Below are positions 8,712-16,865 of a stretch of DNA of 64,000 nucleotides, in pieces; the first letter of the stretch is position 1, and every line of letters starts with the position of its first letter. The position numbers and the translations under genes were made by a program. The notes under the pieces were generated by a model, which saw only the letters and a program-made list of their open reading frames with translations, was not told the DNA's origin and made no database searches. Origin of the DNA: Pseudoduganella albidiflava. GTDB lineage: Bacteria > Pseudomonadota > Gammaproteobacteria > Burkholderiales > Burkholderiaceae_D. The DNA lies in contig NZ_CP036401.1 in assembly GCF_004322755.1 (NCBI RefSeq), forward strand, positions 3,658,001 to 3,722,000, in the 5' to 3' direction.

Positions 8712-10598
8712 TCACCCGGCGATGCACGCCACGTCGAGCTTCAGGTAGCGGGCCGCGAGGACGTCGGCCGCCATCGGCGCGCCCAGCAGGTAGCCCTGCA
8801 CCACGTCGCAGCCGGCATGGCGCAGCCAGTCGAGCTGGCGCTGCTCTTCCACGCCCTCGGCCACCACGGTCAGCCCGAAGCCGCGCGCCAGCGCCAGCAC
8901 GGCGAGGATGATGGTCTCGCCACGCTGCGGCAGCAGCTGCACGAAGCTGCGGTCCACCTTCAGCTGGTTGATCGGGAATGTCTGCAGGTAGGCCAGCGAC
9001 GAATAGCCGGTGCCGAAGTCGTCGATCGCCAGCCGCACGCCGAGCGCGCGCACGGCCTGCATGAACGAGATGGCGCCCGACACGTCTTCCATCAGCACGC
9101 TCTCGGTCAGTTCCAGTTCCAGCCGGCCCGGCGCCAGGCCGCTGTCGGACAGCGCGCGCGTCACGTCCTCGATGAAGCCCGGTTCGCGCAGCTGCCGCGC
9201 CGACATGTTGACGGCCAGGGTCAGCGCCGGCCCGCCGGCGCGCTGCCAGCCGGCCACCTCGGCGCAGGCACGCTGCAGCACCCAGCTGCCCAGCTGCACG
9301 ATCAAGCCGCTTTCCTCGGCGATCGGGATGAATTCGGCCGGCGAGATCTGGCCATGCTCCGGGTGCCGCCAGCGCAGCAGCGCTTCCACGCCGACCAGTT
9401 CCCCGCTGGCGCAGGCGAACTGCGGCTGGTAATGCACGGCCAGCTGGCCGGCGTCGATGGCGCGGCGCAGCTCGCGTTCGAGCACGGCGCGGCGCTGGGT
9501 GGCCGCCGTCATCGCCGGCACGAATTCGGCCAGCCGGTTGCGGCCGGACTGCTTGGCATGGTACAGCGCCGTATCGGCGCTGCTCACCAGCTCGCTCAAC
9601 GCCGAGGCATCGTCCGGATACATGCAGACGCCGACGCTGGCGGTGGCGAAGAACTCGCCGCCCGCCACGGAAATCGGATGGCGCAATGCCTGCGTCACCT
9701 TGTCGGCGATGCCCAGCGCGGTGGCGCGGCCCGGCACCGGGGCCACGATGATGGCGAATTCGTCGCCGCCGATGCGGCCCACCAGGTCGGTCGTGCGGAC
9801 CGCGCCGGTGAGCGCCTCGGCCACCTTCTTGAGCAGTTCATCGCCAGCGGCATGGCCGGCGGTATCGTTGACGGTCTTGAAATTGTCCAGGTCCACCAGC
9901 AGCAGCGCCAGCTGCGTGCCGTCCGCGCCGGCTTCGCCGAGCGCCTTTTCCAGGTGCGCGTAGGTGGCGTGGCGGTTCGGCAGCTGCGTCACATGGTCGG
10001 TGTGCGCCATGTAGTCGAGCTCGCGCTCGGCGGCGGCCACCCGGGCCCGCGTGGCGCGGCCCAGCGTGGCCACCACCAGCATGGCGCCCAGCGACGCTAC
10101 CGCCAGCAATCCCACGTAGCGCAGCATCGCGCCGCGCAGCCGTTCCGTGCCCACATGCAGCACCGTGTGGCCGACCACCTGGCCCCGGTAGCGCACTGTC
10201 TCGGTGACCACGATGCCATCGTCGCGCGCCACGCGGGCCGCGGCCAGCCCCGGCGGCAGGCGGCTGTCCGGATAGGAGAATTCAGCGAAATGGCGGCCCT
10301 GCCCGTCGTAGATGCCGACCGCCTTCAGGCCCTGCGCATAGCGGAAGGCGCGCAGCGTTTCCTGCGCCACCTCGCGGTCGCCGAACATCAGCGGCGCGGT
10401 GACGCTGTCGGCCACGATGGCGACCTGCACGCGCGCACCATCCATCATCGCCTGGCGGATCTCGAGCAGCTGGTAGGCGATCAGCACGGCGCCGGCGATC
10501 ACCAGCGCCGCCACGGCCGCCACCAGCTGGCCGCTGCGCAGCGTGGCGGCGATCGGCATGCGCCCGGTGGGCGCGCTGCGGAAGGGAAGCAATTTCAT
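8712..10598 (-). CDS. Membrane GGDEF-EAL protein, YfiN-like sensor module
   Basis: The protein has about 628 residues. It has TM1 (about 25-47), a periplasmic CHASE8-type domain (about 50-150, with TAPLMFGDREVAQETL), TM2 (about 160-180), GGDEF (RIGGDEF, signature 277-281) with an intact RxxD inhibitory site (RTTD), then EAL (E405 of GVEALLRW, with DDFGTGYSS and VAEGVE motifs). Both catalytic motifs are canonical, so it may make and degrade cyclic di-GMP. Its ATG overlaps the stop of the upstream yfiR-like gene (ATGA at 10595-10598), indicating translational coupling. A longer frame to 10919 is a shadow of the upstream gene. In Pseudomonas, YfiR binds the periplasmic domain of YfiN and represses it; the same relation is inferred here. 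Confidence 0.9.
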   Translation of the reverse strand: MKLLPFRSAPTGRMPIAATLRSGQLVAAVAALVIAGAVLIAYQLLEIRQAMMDGARVQVAIVADSVTAPLMFGDREVAQETLRAFRYAQGLKAVGIYDGQGRHFAEFSYPDSRLPPGLAAARVARDDGIVVTETVRYRGQVVGHTVLHVGTERLRGAMLRYVGLLAVASLGAMLVVATLGRATRARVAAAERELDYMAHTDHVTQLPNRHATYAHLEKALGEAGADGTQLALLLVDLDNFKTVNDTAGHAAGDELLKKVAEALTGAVRTTDLVGRIGGDEFAIIVAPVPGRATALGIADKVTQALRHPISVAGGEFFATASVGVCMYPDDASALSELVSSADTALYHAKQSGRNRLAEFVPAMTAATQRRAVLERELRRAIDAGQLAVHYQPQFACASGELVGVEALLRWRHPEHGQISPAEFIPIAEESGLIVQLGSWVLQRACAEVAGWQRAGGPALTLAVNMSARQLREPGFIEDVTRALSDSGLAPGRLELELTESVLMEDVSGAISFMQAVRALGVRLAIDDFGTGYSSLAYLQTFPINQLKVDRSFVQLLPQRGETIILAVLALARGFGLTVVAEGVEEQRQLDWLRHAGCDVVQGYLLGAPMAADVLAARYLKLDVACIAG

Positions 10599-11083
10599 CG
10601 GACGTTCCTGGCCAGGCGCAACAAGCGCGAACTGAAGCGCAGCCCGGCGCGCGCGGCTTCCTTCGTATCGATGTCGAAGCGCAGGTGCTGGTCTTCCTCG
10701 ACCAGCGCCACGGCGCCGGCGTAGCCGTTCACCGGTTCGTCGACGATCGCCAGCGTGCCCGTGCCCTCCGCGGCCGGGCGCGCGGCGCCGGCACGCAGCA
10801 CGGCCACGTCGCACGCGATACCCGCCGCCGGTTCCACCACCGCCACCTTGCGCTCGCCTACCGGCTTGCCGTGCAGGGCGCGCAGGCTTTCCCACAGCGG
10901 GTGGCCATTGTTCACGCACACGTTCAACGCCCGCGCGCCCGCGGTCGCCGGCCAGGTGGTGAACTGCGCGATGTTGTAGATATAGGCGGCCTTCAGCACG
11001 GCGTCATCCGTCTGGGCGTGACCGCGCGGCGCGGCGACGAGCAGCGCAAGCACGATGGCGGCGGCGATCCATTCAGAACGCAT
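10595..11083 (-). CDS. YfiR-family (DUF4154) periplasmic protein
   Basis: This 162-residue exported protein has a signal peptide (MRSEWIAAAIVLALLVAAPRG, cleaved near HAQ) followed by a YfiR fold beginning VLKAAYIYNIAQFTTWPA and including CVNNGHPLWE and the C-terminal GLRFSSRLLRLARNV. Members are periplasmic regulators of membrane diguanylate cyclases, with disulfides that sense redox state. It overlaps the TonB receptor upstream by 11 bp and the GGDEF-EAL gene downstream by 4 bp, so the three are one operon. It probably links receptor or envelope state to the CHASE8 domain of the downstream enzyme. Confidence 0.88.
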   Translation of the reverse strand: MRSEWIAAAIVLALLVAAPRGHAQTDDAVLKAAYIYNIAQFTTWPATAGARALNVCVNNGHPLWESLRALHGKPVGERKVAVVEPAAGIACDVAVLRAGAARPAAEGTGTLAIVDEPVNGYAGAVALVEEDQHLRFDIDTKEAARAGLRFSSRLLRLARNVR

Positions 11084-13064
11084 AACCCGTCTTGACGAGC
11101 ACCGTGCGGCCCTCGCGGGGGATGGCTTCCTGCACGAAGGCGGGGCCGGCCGGATCCGCGCCGCGGCGCCCCGCCGCGTTGTACAGGCTGACCGACCAGT
11201 CGAACTTGCCGGTGCGGGTGGCCGGGCCGAGCGTGAAGTTCCATGTGCAGAAGCCGCCCGTGCTGGCGTTCTCGGTGAGGCGGCGCGAGGTGCACTGGCC
11301 TTCCGTGCCCAGGCGCAGCCTGTCGCCCGGCAGCGCCCAGGTGGCGTTCAGCTTGAGCAGGTGGCGCGGCGAATTGACGATCCAGTCGCCCTTCTCGTCC
11401 GCGGCGTGTTGATAGGTATAGCTGCCGCGCAGGCGCGTGCCGCCGGCGAACAGGCGCTCGCCGGACAGTTCGACACCGTCGGCCGTGGCACGCTCGGTAT
11501 TGTCGAACATCAGGATGCCGTCCGGGCGCAGCGTTTCCGTGATCAGGTCGGTGATCCGGTAATGGAAGGCCGCCAGCGTCAGCTTGCTGTACGCGTCCGG
11601 CTGGCGTTCCCATACCAGTTCGCTCGTGGCGATTTCCTCGGCGCGCAATGCGGGATTGGCCTCGGCGTAGGCATCGACGTCGTAGTACAGCTCGTAGGCA
11701 TTCGGCGAGCGGTAGGCCGTGCCGTAGATCAGCTTCAGCGTGTCCTTCGCACCGGCGTGCCAGATCAATGCCGCGCGCGGGTTGACGCGGCTGCCGGTGG
11801 TGGTATCGCGGTCGTAGCGCACGCCGGCATTGACGATCAGGTCCCGCGACAGGTGCACCTCGTCCTCGACGAAGATGCCGACGCGGCTGTCGGCGCGGCG
11901 GTCGTCCATCATCAGCTCGACGGGGTCGAGGTTGTAGTTGTACTGGTCGCGGCGGCTGTTGCGCTGCAGGTCGATGCCGACCAGCAGCTTGTGGTTTGCC
12001 AGGCCGGTATAGGTGCCGGTCGCGTTGACACCGTACCAGGTGCCCTTCGCACCGTCGACATTGATGCGCGGGGTACCTTCCTCGTCCGGGTAGAGGCCGG
12101 CGCCGACGTATTCCACGCGGCCCCAGTCCAGCCGGACCGACAGCGACAGGTCGTCGGACAGCGGCGCGGTATAGCCGATGCCGGCGGAACTGAGCACGTC
12201 GCGAGTGTAGTTCGGCGTGTTGTACACCGCGCCGAACGATGCGGTGGGGATGCCCTTGGTGCGCGTCACGTGGCCGGCGTTGAACGACAGCGGGCCGCGC
12301 GCGACCTTGACGAAGGCGCTGCGCGAGCGGTCGTGGTCGAGGCCGACGGCGATGCCGTCGTTCTGCTCGGGCGTATCGAATTCGGCGGCATACAGCTTGC
12401 CGCCGTCGCGCCTGAAACCGCTGACGGAAAGCAGGATGTCGGTGCCGTCCTGCGCGTGGTAGCCCCAGCTGGCGCGGCCGCGGCGCTCGCCCAGGCTGCC
12501 GGCCGCCAGCGCGACCTGCGGGCCGGCCAGCGCGCTGCCGGACTTGGTGACCACGTTGATCACGCCGAAGACCGTGTTCGAGCCGTACACCGCCGCGCCG
12601 GGGCCCGGCACGTACTCGATGCGTTCCACCAGGTCCATGTCCACCAGCCCGTCGGTACCGATCGCCGCCTGGTCGTACAGGCTGTCGTTGACGCGCACGC
12701 CGTCGATCATCAGCAGGAAGCGGCTGTTGTAGTCGCCCGGCCGCTGGAAGCCGCGCGCGCCGATGTACGTGTAATTGCGATCATCCGAGATGTACAGGCC
12801 GGGCAGGCTCGCCAGCGCCTCGGCCAGCGTGCGCCAGCCATGTTCGCGCACGTCCTGCGAGGTCAGCACGGAAACGGCGGACGGCGCATCGCTGACCCGC
12901 TGCGCGAAACGCGACGCGGACGTGACGACGGTGACGCCCATCAGGCTTTCCAGCGACATGGCGGCCAGGTCGCCGGACGGTTCGTCCAGCCCGCCCGCGT
13001 GGGCGAACGCGGCTTGCAGGGCAAGGACGAGGACAAGTGGTTGGCGCAGGAATGGACGGGGCAT
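11073..13064 (-). CDS. TonB-dependent receptor in operon with yfiR-like and GGDEF-EAL genes
   Basis: The protein has 663 residues. It has a signal peptide (cleaved near AFAHAGG), a plug domain (VTVVTSASRFAQRVSDAPSA to GSNTVFGVINVVTKSG, about residues 42-170) and a barrel ending in Phe (LVKTGYAF). It resembles the colicin-I/vitamin-B12 receptor branch, smaller than the carbohydrate receptors. The N-terminal 'MSLESLMGVTVVTSAS' is typical of receptors linked to signalling genes. The ligand is unknown. It is the first gene of a three-gene operon with a periplasmic YfiR-like protein and a GGDEF-EAL protein. The coupling suggests that the receptor acts as a sensor or delivers the signal to the periplasm. 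Confidence 0.9.
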   Translation of the reverse strand: MPRPFLRQPLVLVLALQAAFAHAGGLDEPSGDLAAMSLESLMGVTVVTSASRFAQRVSDAPSAVSVLTSQDVREHGWRTLAEALASLPGLYISDDRNYTYIGARGFQRPGDYNSRFLLMIDGVRVNDSLYDQAAIGTDGLVDMDLVERIEYVPGPGAAVYGSNTVFGVINVVTKSGSALAGPQVALAAGSLGERRGRASWGYHAQDGTDILLSVSGFRRDGGKLYAAEFDTPEQNDGIAVGLDHDRSRSAFVKVARGPLSFNAGHVTRTKGIPTASFGAVYNTPNYTRDVLSSAGIGYTAPLSDDLSLSVRLDWGRVEYVGAGLYPDEEGTPRINVDGAKGTWYGVNATGTYTGLANHKLLVGIDLQRNSRRDQYNYNLDPVELMMDDRRADSRVGIFVEDEVHLSRDLIVNAGVRYDRDTTTGSRVNPRAALIWHAGAKDTLKLIYGTAYRSPNAYELYYDVDAYAEANPALRAEEIATSELVWERQPDAYSKLTLAAFHYRITDLITETLRPDGILMFDNTERATADGVELSGERLFAGGTRLRGSYTYQHAADEKGDWIVNSPRHLLKLNATWALPGDRLRLGTEGQCTSRRLTENASTGGFCTWNFTLGPATRTGKFDWSVSLYNAAGRRGADPAGPAFVQEAIPREGRTVLVKTGYAF

Positions 13065-13380
13065 TTTTTGTGTTGGTCTCGCCGGGACGGCGTGCCGTGA
13101 AATGAGGATGAAGTTCTGGAGGTATTTAAGTCTTTATATAAGGCAACATCTTACCGCCGTCCATTTAACAAAGTGGCGTTTCTTGTGCGCAATATAACGA
13201 TTTGTGCGGATACACAACAGCAAGCCAGCCGGTTACTTGCGATTGATTGCGATTCATTGCGATTTTATTGTCCTCCTGCTCATCTTCTTGACTGCTTGAC
13301 AGTGCGATGCGGCCCGCGGCGGACGCCACGCGATAATGCGCGGTGATGCTGACCGCCCCGCCGCCGATGACACATTTGCC
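13065..13380. other. AT-rich divergent intergenic region with phased repeats
   Basis: This 316-bp gap lies between the TonB receptor (leftward) and the GH2-like gene (rightward). It is markedly AT-rich at 13105-13275. It contains three TTGCGATT copies at 13237-13244, 13247-13254 and 13257-13264, spaced exactly 10 bp (one helical turn), a typical layout for cooperative protein binding. No ORF with plausible coding character is present. Confidence 0.6.
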
Positions 13381-16300
13381 ATGACACACTCGCCGCTCAA
13401 GCTCCCACGACACGCCCTCCCCTTTTTTGCTGCCATGCTGCTCGCGCTCGGCCCCGCGTCCGCCAGCGGCACGGCCGAAACCCGCGACCTTGCCGGCTCC
13501 TGGCGCTTCGCCCTGGACCGCCGCGACGAAGGCGTTGCCGCGCGCTGGTATGGCAGCGCGAAACTGGACCAGTTCGCGGACCGGTTCGCGGACCGGATCA
13601 CGCTGCCGGGCATCCTGAATGCGCAGGGCTACGGCGACGAGATTTCCACCAGCACGCCGTGGGTGCTGTCGCTGTACGACAAGGACTGGCACCTGCGCGA
13701 GGAGTACAAGGCCCATACCGCGCCCGGCAACGTGAAGGTGCCGTTCCTGTCCCAGCCGCCGCGCCACTACCTAGGCGCGGCCTGGTACCAGCGCGATATC
13801 GACGTGCCGGCCGCCTGGCGCGGCAAGCGCGTGGTGCTGCACCTGGAACGCCCGCGCTGGGGCTCCACGCTATGGCTGGACGAGCGCGAGATCGGCAGCA
13901 ACCGCAGCCTGGTCGCAGGACATGAATACGACCTGGGCCTGCTGGCGCCGGGGCCGCACCGGATCACCGTGCGGGTGGACAGCCGGATGCTGATGAACTA
14001 CCGGCCCGATTCGCACAGCGTGTCCGATTCGCTGGGCATGAGCTGGAACGGCATCGTCGGCAAGGTGGAACTGCGCGCCACGTCGCCCGTGTGGATCGAC
14101 GATGCGCAGGTCTTCCCGGACGTGGCGGCACGCACCGCGCGCGTGCGGCTCAAGATCGGCAACCGCGGCGGGCAAGCCGGCAGCGGCACGGTGCGGGCCA
14201 ATGGCCGGCGCATTCCCGTCACCTGGACCGCCGATGGCGGCAGCGCCGAATTCACGGTGCGCTACCCGCGCGATGCCGCGACCTGGGACGAATGGAACCC
14301 GGTATTGCACACCTTGAAACTGAAGCTGGACGGCCCGCAGGCCAGCGACGCGCGCGACGTGAAATTCGGTTTCGTGCAGATCCGCGCGGAAGGCAACCGG
14401 ATGCTCGTAAACGGCCGGCCCACGTTCATGCGCGGCACCCACCACGGCGGCGACTTCCCGCTGACCGGTTATCCGCCGACCGATGTCGCCTACTGGAAGA
14501 AGATCTTCACCATCAACAAGCAGTGGGGCATCAACCACGTGCGCTTCCACTCGTTCAACCCGCCCGAGGCGGCGTTCCAGGCCGCCGACGAGGTGGGCAT
14601 CTACCTGCAGCCGGAGCCGGGGATGTGGAATACCGTCTCGCCCGGCACGCCGATGGAAGCCATGCTGTACGAGGAAACCGAGCGGATGATCCGCGCCTAC
14701 GGCAACCACCCGTCGTTCCTGCTGTTCAGCCCCAGCAACGAGCCGAAAGGCAACTGGAAGGCGGCCTTCGACAAGTGGATCGCCCACTACCGGCAGGCCG
14801 ACCCGCGCCGGCTCTACACCAACGGCACGGGCCACACGGAACCCGCGGTGCCGGACGTCGACAAGGGGACCGACTACCTGGCGATCCAGCGCATCGGCCC
14901 GAAACCGCTGCGCAACAAGACCGGCTGGTTCGGCCGCGACTATTCGGGTTCGCTGGAAGGCATCGGCGTGCCGGTGCTGTCGCACGAGAATGGCCAGTGG
15001 GTGGCCTATCCCGACTATTCGGTGATCGACAAGTTCACCGGCTACCTGCGGCCCGGCAATTACGAGATCTTCCGCGAATCGGCCAGGGCGCGCGGCGTGC
15101 TGGAAAAGAACCGCGAGTTCGCGCTGGCTTCGGGGCGCTGGCAGCTGGCCTGCTACAAGGAAGAGATCGAAGCCATCCTGCGCACCCCCGGCATGAGCGG
15201 CTACCAGCTGCTCGACCTGCACGATTACCTGGGCCAGGGCACGGCGCTGGTCGGCCTGCTGGACACGTTCTGGGAATCGAAGGGCTACGCCTCCGCGGAA
15301 GCGTTCCGCCGCTTCAACGGCGAAACGGTGCCGCTGGCCCGCGTGACGCGCCTGACACTGACCAGCGCCGATACCCTGGACGTGCCGGTCGACATCGCCC
15401 ACTACGGCAAGGCGGCGCTGCGTGGCGCGCGCCCCTGGTGGAAGGTGGTCGACGGCGCCGGCAAGACCGTGGCCGGCGGCAGTTTCGCGACGACCGACCT
15501 GGCCATCGGCCGCAATGCCCGGCTGGGCCGCATCGCCCTGCCGCTGGCGGGCCTGCCGGCACCGGCCAGGTACCGCCTGGTGGTCGGCCTCGCAGGTACG
15601 CACATCGAGAACGACTGGAACTTCTGGGTCTATCCGCGCGAGGTCGCGACCGATGCGCCGGCCGACGTGCTGATCACCCGCGCTTGGCCGGAAGCCGAAG
15701 CGCGGCTGGCGGCCGGCGGCAAGGTACTGTACCTGCCGCGCAAGGCGGACCTCGACTGGACTTCGCCGCCGCTGGCGGACGTGCCGGTATTCTGGAACCG
15801 CCTGATGAATCCCGGCTGGAGCCGCATGCTCGGGCTGTGGATCGACAAGGCCCACCCTGCCCTGGCGGGCTTCCCGACCGACGACCACTACGACTGGCAA
15901 TGGGCCGAGGTGGCGGCGCCGGCGCGCGCCATGAACCTGGCGCGCCTGCCGTCCGGCCTGCAGCCGATCGTGCAGCCGATCGACGACTGGAACCGCAACT
16001 ACAAGCTGGGGCTGCTGTTCGAGGCGCGCGTGGGCACGGGCCGGCTGATGGTTTCCACCGCGGACCTGGACAGCGACATCGGCGACGGGCCGACCGCGCG
16101 CGTGGTGGCGCGGCAGTTGCGCAAGTCCGTGCTCGACTACATGGCCAGCGACGCGTTCGCGCCGGCCACCGACGTCAGCCCCGACGCGCTGCGCGCTTCG
16201 CTGTTCGACACCCGCGTGATGAAGAAGCTGGGCGCCACCGCCAGCGGCTGGAACGACGCGGACAAGACGATCGACGGCGATCCGAACACCTATGCGCTGG

Positions 16301-16815
16301 AGTCGGGGAAGAGCGAGGACAAAGGCAAGGGCAAAGGCGACGCAGCGAGCGGCGGCGCCCGTCCGCAGCCGGCACTGACGATCGCCTTCCCGGCCGCCGT
16401 GCCGTTCGACGGCCTGGTGCTGATGCCGCGCCAGAACCACCGCGACCACGAGGGCGATGTGCGCGAATGGCTGGTGCAGGTCAGCGACGACGGCCGCCAG
16501 TGGCGCGACGTCCGCCGTGCCACGCTGGGCTCCACCTTCGAGCCGCAGTCGATCCGCTTCGACAACGTCACCGCGCGCTGGCTGAAGCTGACCGCGCTGG
16601 CCGGCTTCGGGGCCGACCGCGCCAGCGCGCTGGCCGACGTGGCGGTGTCCTATACCGGCCCGGCGCTGCCGGACGAGGACGGCGAGCTGCAATACCAGCG
16701 CTCGCGCTCGACCTCCACCGATGTCGACGAAGCGGGGATGGACGACCGGCGGCCAGGCCGGCCGGGCACCGGTGACAAGCGCGAGACTCACCCGGGAGCG
16801 GCATCCGGGCGGTAA
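13381..16815 (+). CDS. Secreted GH2-like glycoside hydrolase with C-terminal F5/8C domain
   Basis: The protein has 1144 residues. It has a signal peptide (residues 1-30, cleaved near ASASG) and a GH2 sugar-binding jelly roll (about 35-235; WRFALDRR, YLGAAWYQRDI, RPRWGSTLWLDEREIG). An Ig-like domain comes next (about 240-325), then a TIM barrel (about 330-640) with the acid/base SPSNEP (E454) and a candidate nucleophile in LSHENGQW. A beta-rich region follows and a discoidin/F5-8C-type domain (about 930-1100) is interrupted by a low-complexity EDKGKGKGD insert. It should cleave a beta-linked glycan; GH2 covers galactosidases, mannosidases, glucuronidases and glucosaminidases, and the specificity is unclear. 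The ATG at 13381 begins the signal peptide. The TAA (13813 region excluded; stop at 16813-16815) lies inside a 28-bp inverted repeat shared with the convergent GH3 gene. Confidence 0.85.
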   Translation: MTHSPLKLPRHALPFFAAMLLALGPASASGTAETRDLAGSWRFALDRRDEGVAARWYGSAKLDQFADRFADRITLPGILNAQGYGDEISTSTPWVLSLYDKDWHLREEYKAHTAPGNVKVPFLSQPPRHYLGAAWYQRDIDVPAAWRGKRVVLHLERPRWGSTLWLDEREIGSNRSLVAGHEYDLGLLAPGPHRITVRVDSRMLMNYRPDSHSVSDSLGMSWNGIVGKVELRATSPVWIDDAQVFPDVAARTARVRLKIGNRGGQAGSGTVRANGRRIPVTWTADGGSAEFTVRYPRDAATWDEWNPVLHTLKLKLDGPQASDARDVKFGFVQIRAEGNRMLVNGRPTFMRGTHHGGDFPLTGYPPTDVAYWKKIFTINKQWGINHVRFHSFNPPEAAFQAADEVGIYLQPEPGMWNTVSPGTPMEAMLYEETERMIRAYGNHPSFLLFSPSNEPKGNWKAAFDKWIAHYRQADPRRLYTNGTGHTEPAVPDVDKGTDYLAIQRIGPKPLRNKTGWFGRDYSGSLEGIGVPVLSHENGQWVAYPDYSVIDKFTGYLRPGNYEIFRESARARGVLEKNREFALASGRWQLACYKEEIEAILRTPGMSGYQLLDLHDYLGQGTALVGLLDTFWESKGYASAEAFRRFNGETVPLARVTRLTLTSADTLDVPVDIAHYGKAALRGARPWWKVVDGAGKTVAGGSFATTDLAIGRNARLGRIALPLAGLPAPARYRLVVGLAGTHIENDWNFWVYPREVATDAPADVLITRAWPEAEARLAAGGKVLYLPRKADLDWTSPPLADVPVFWNRLMNPGWSRMLGLWIDKAHPALAGFPTDDHYDWQWAEVAAPARAMNLARLPSGLQPIVQPIDDWNRNYKLGLLFEARVGTGRLMVSTADLDSDIGDGPTARVVARQLRKSVLDYMASDAFAPATDVSPDALRASLFDTRVMKKLGATASGWNDADKTIDGDPNTYALESGKSEDKGKGKGDAASGGARPQPALTIAFPAAVPFDGLVLMPRQNHRDHEGDVREWLVQVSDDGRQWRDVRRATLGSTFEPQSIRFDNVTARWLKLTALAGFGADRASALADVAVSYTGPALPDEDGELQYQRSRSTSTDVDEAGMDDRRPGRPGTGDKRETHPGAASGR

Positions 16816-16864
16816 AGTCCGCGGTGGCGCCCAGCCCGGACTTTACCGCCCGGATGCCGCTCCC
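16794..16864. terminator. Perfect 28-bp inverted repeat between convergent hydrolase genes
   Basis: Bases 16794-16821 are the exact reverse complement of 16837-16864 (28 of 28), with a 15-nt loop at 16822-16836. The left arm contains the TAA of the GH2-like gene; the right arm ends just before the stop of the convergent GH3 gene at 16866. Such a hairpin could terminate or protect the 3' ends of both transcripts, though a T tract is lacking. Confidence 0.75.
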
Positions 16865-16865
16865 C

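Noticed and set aside
13165..13767. Minus-strand ORF covering the TonB/GH2 intergenic region
   Set aside because: It runs through the AT-rich regulatory zone into the GH2 signal peptide region with no coding character.
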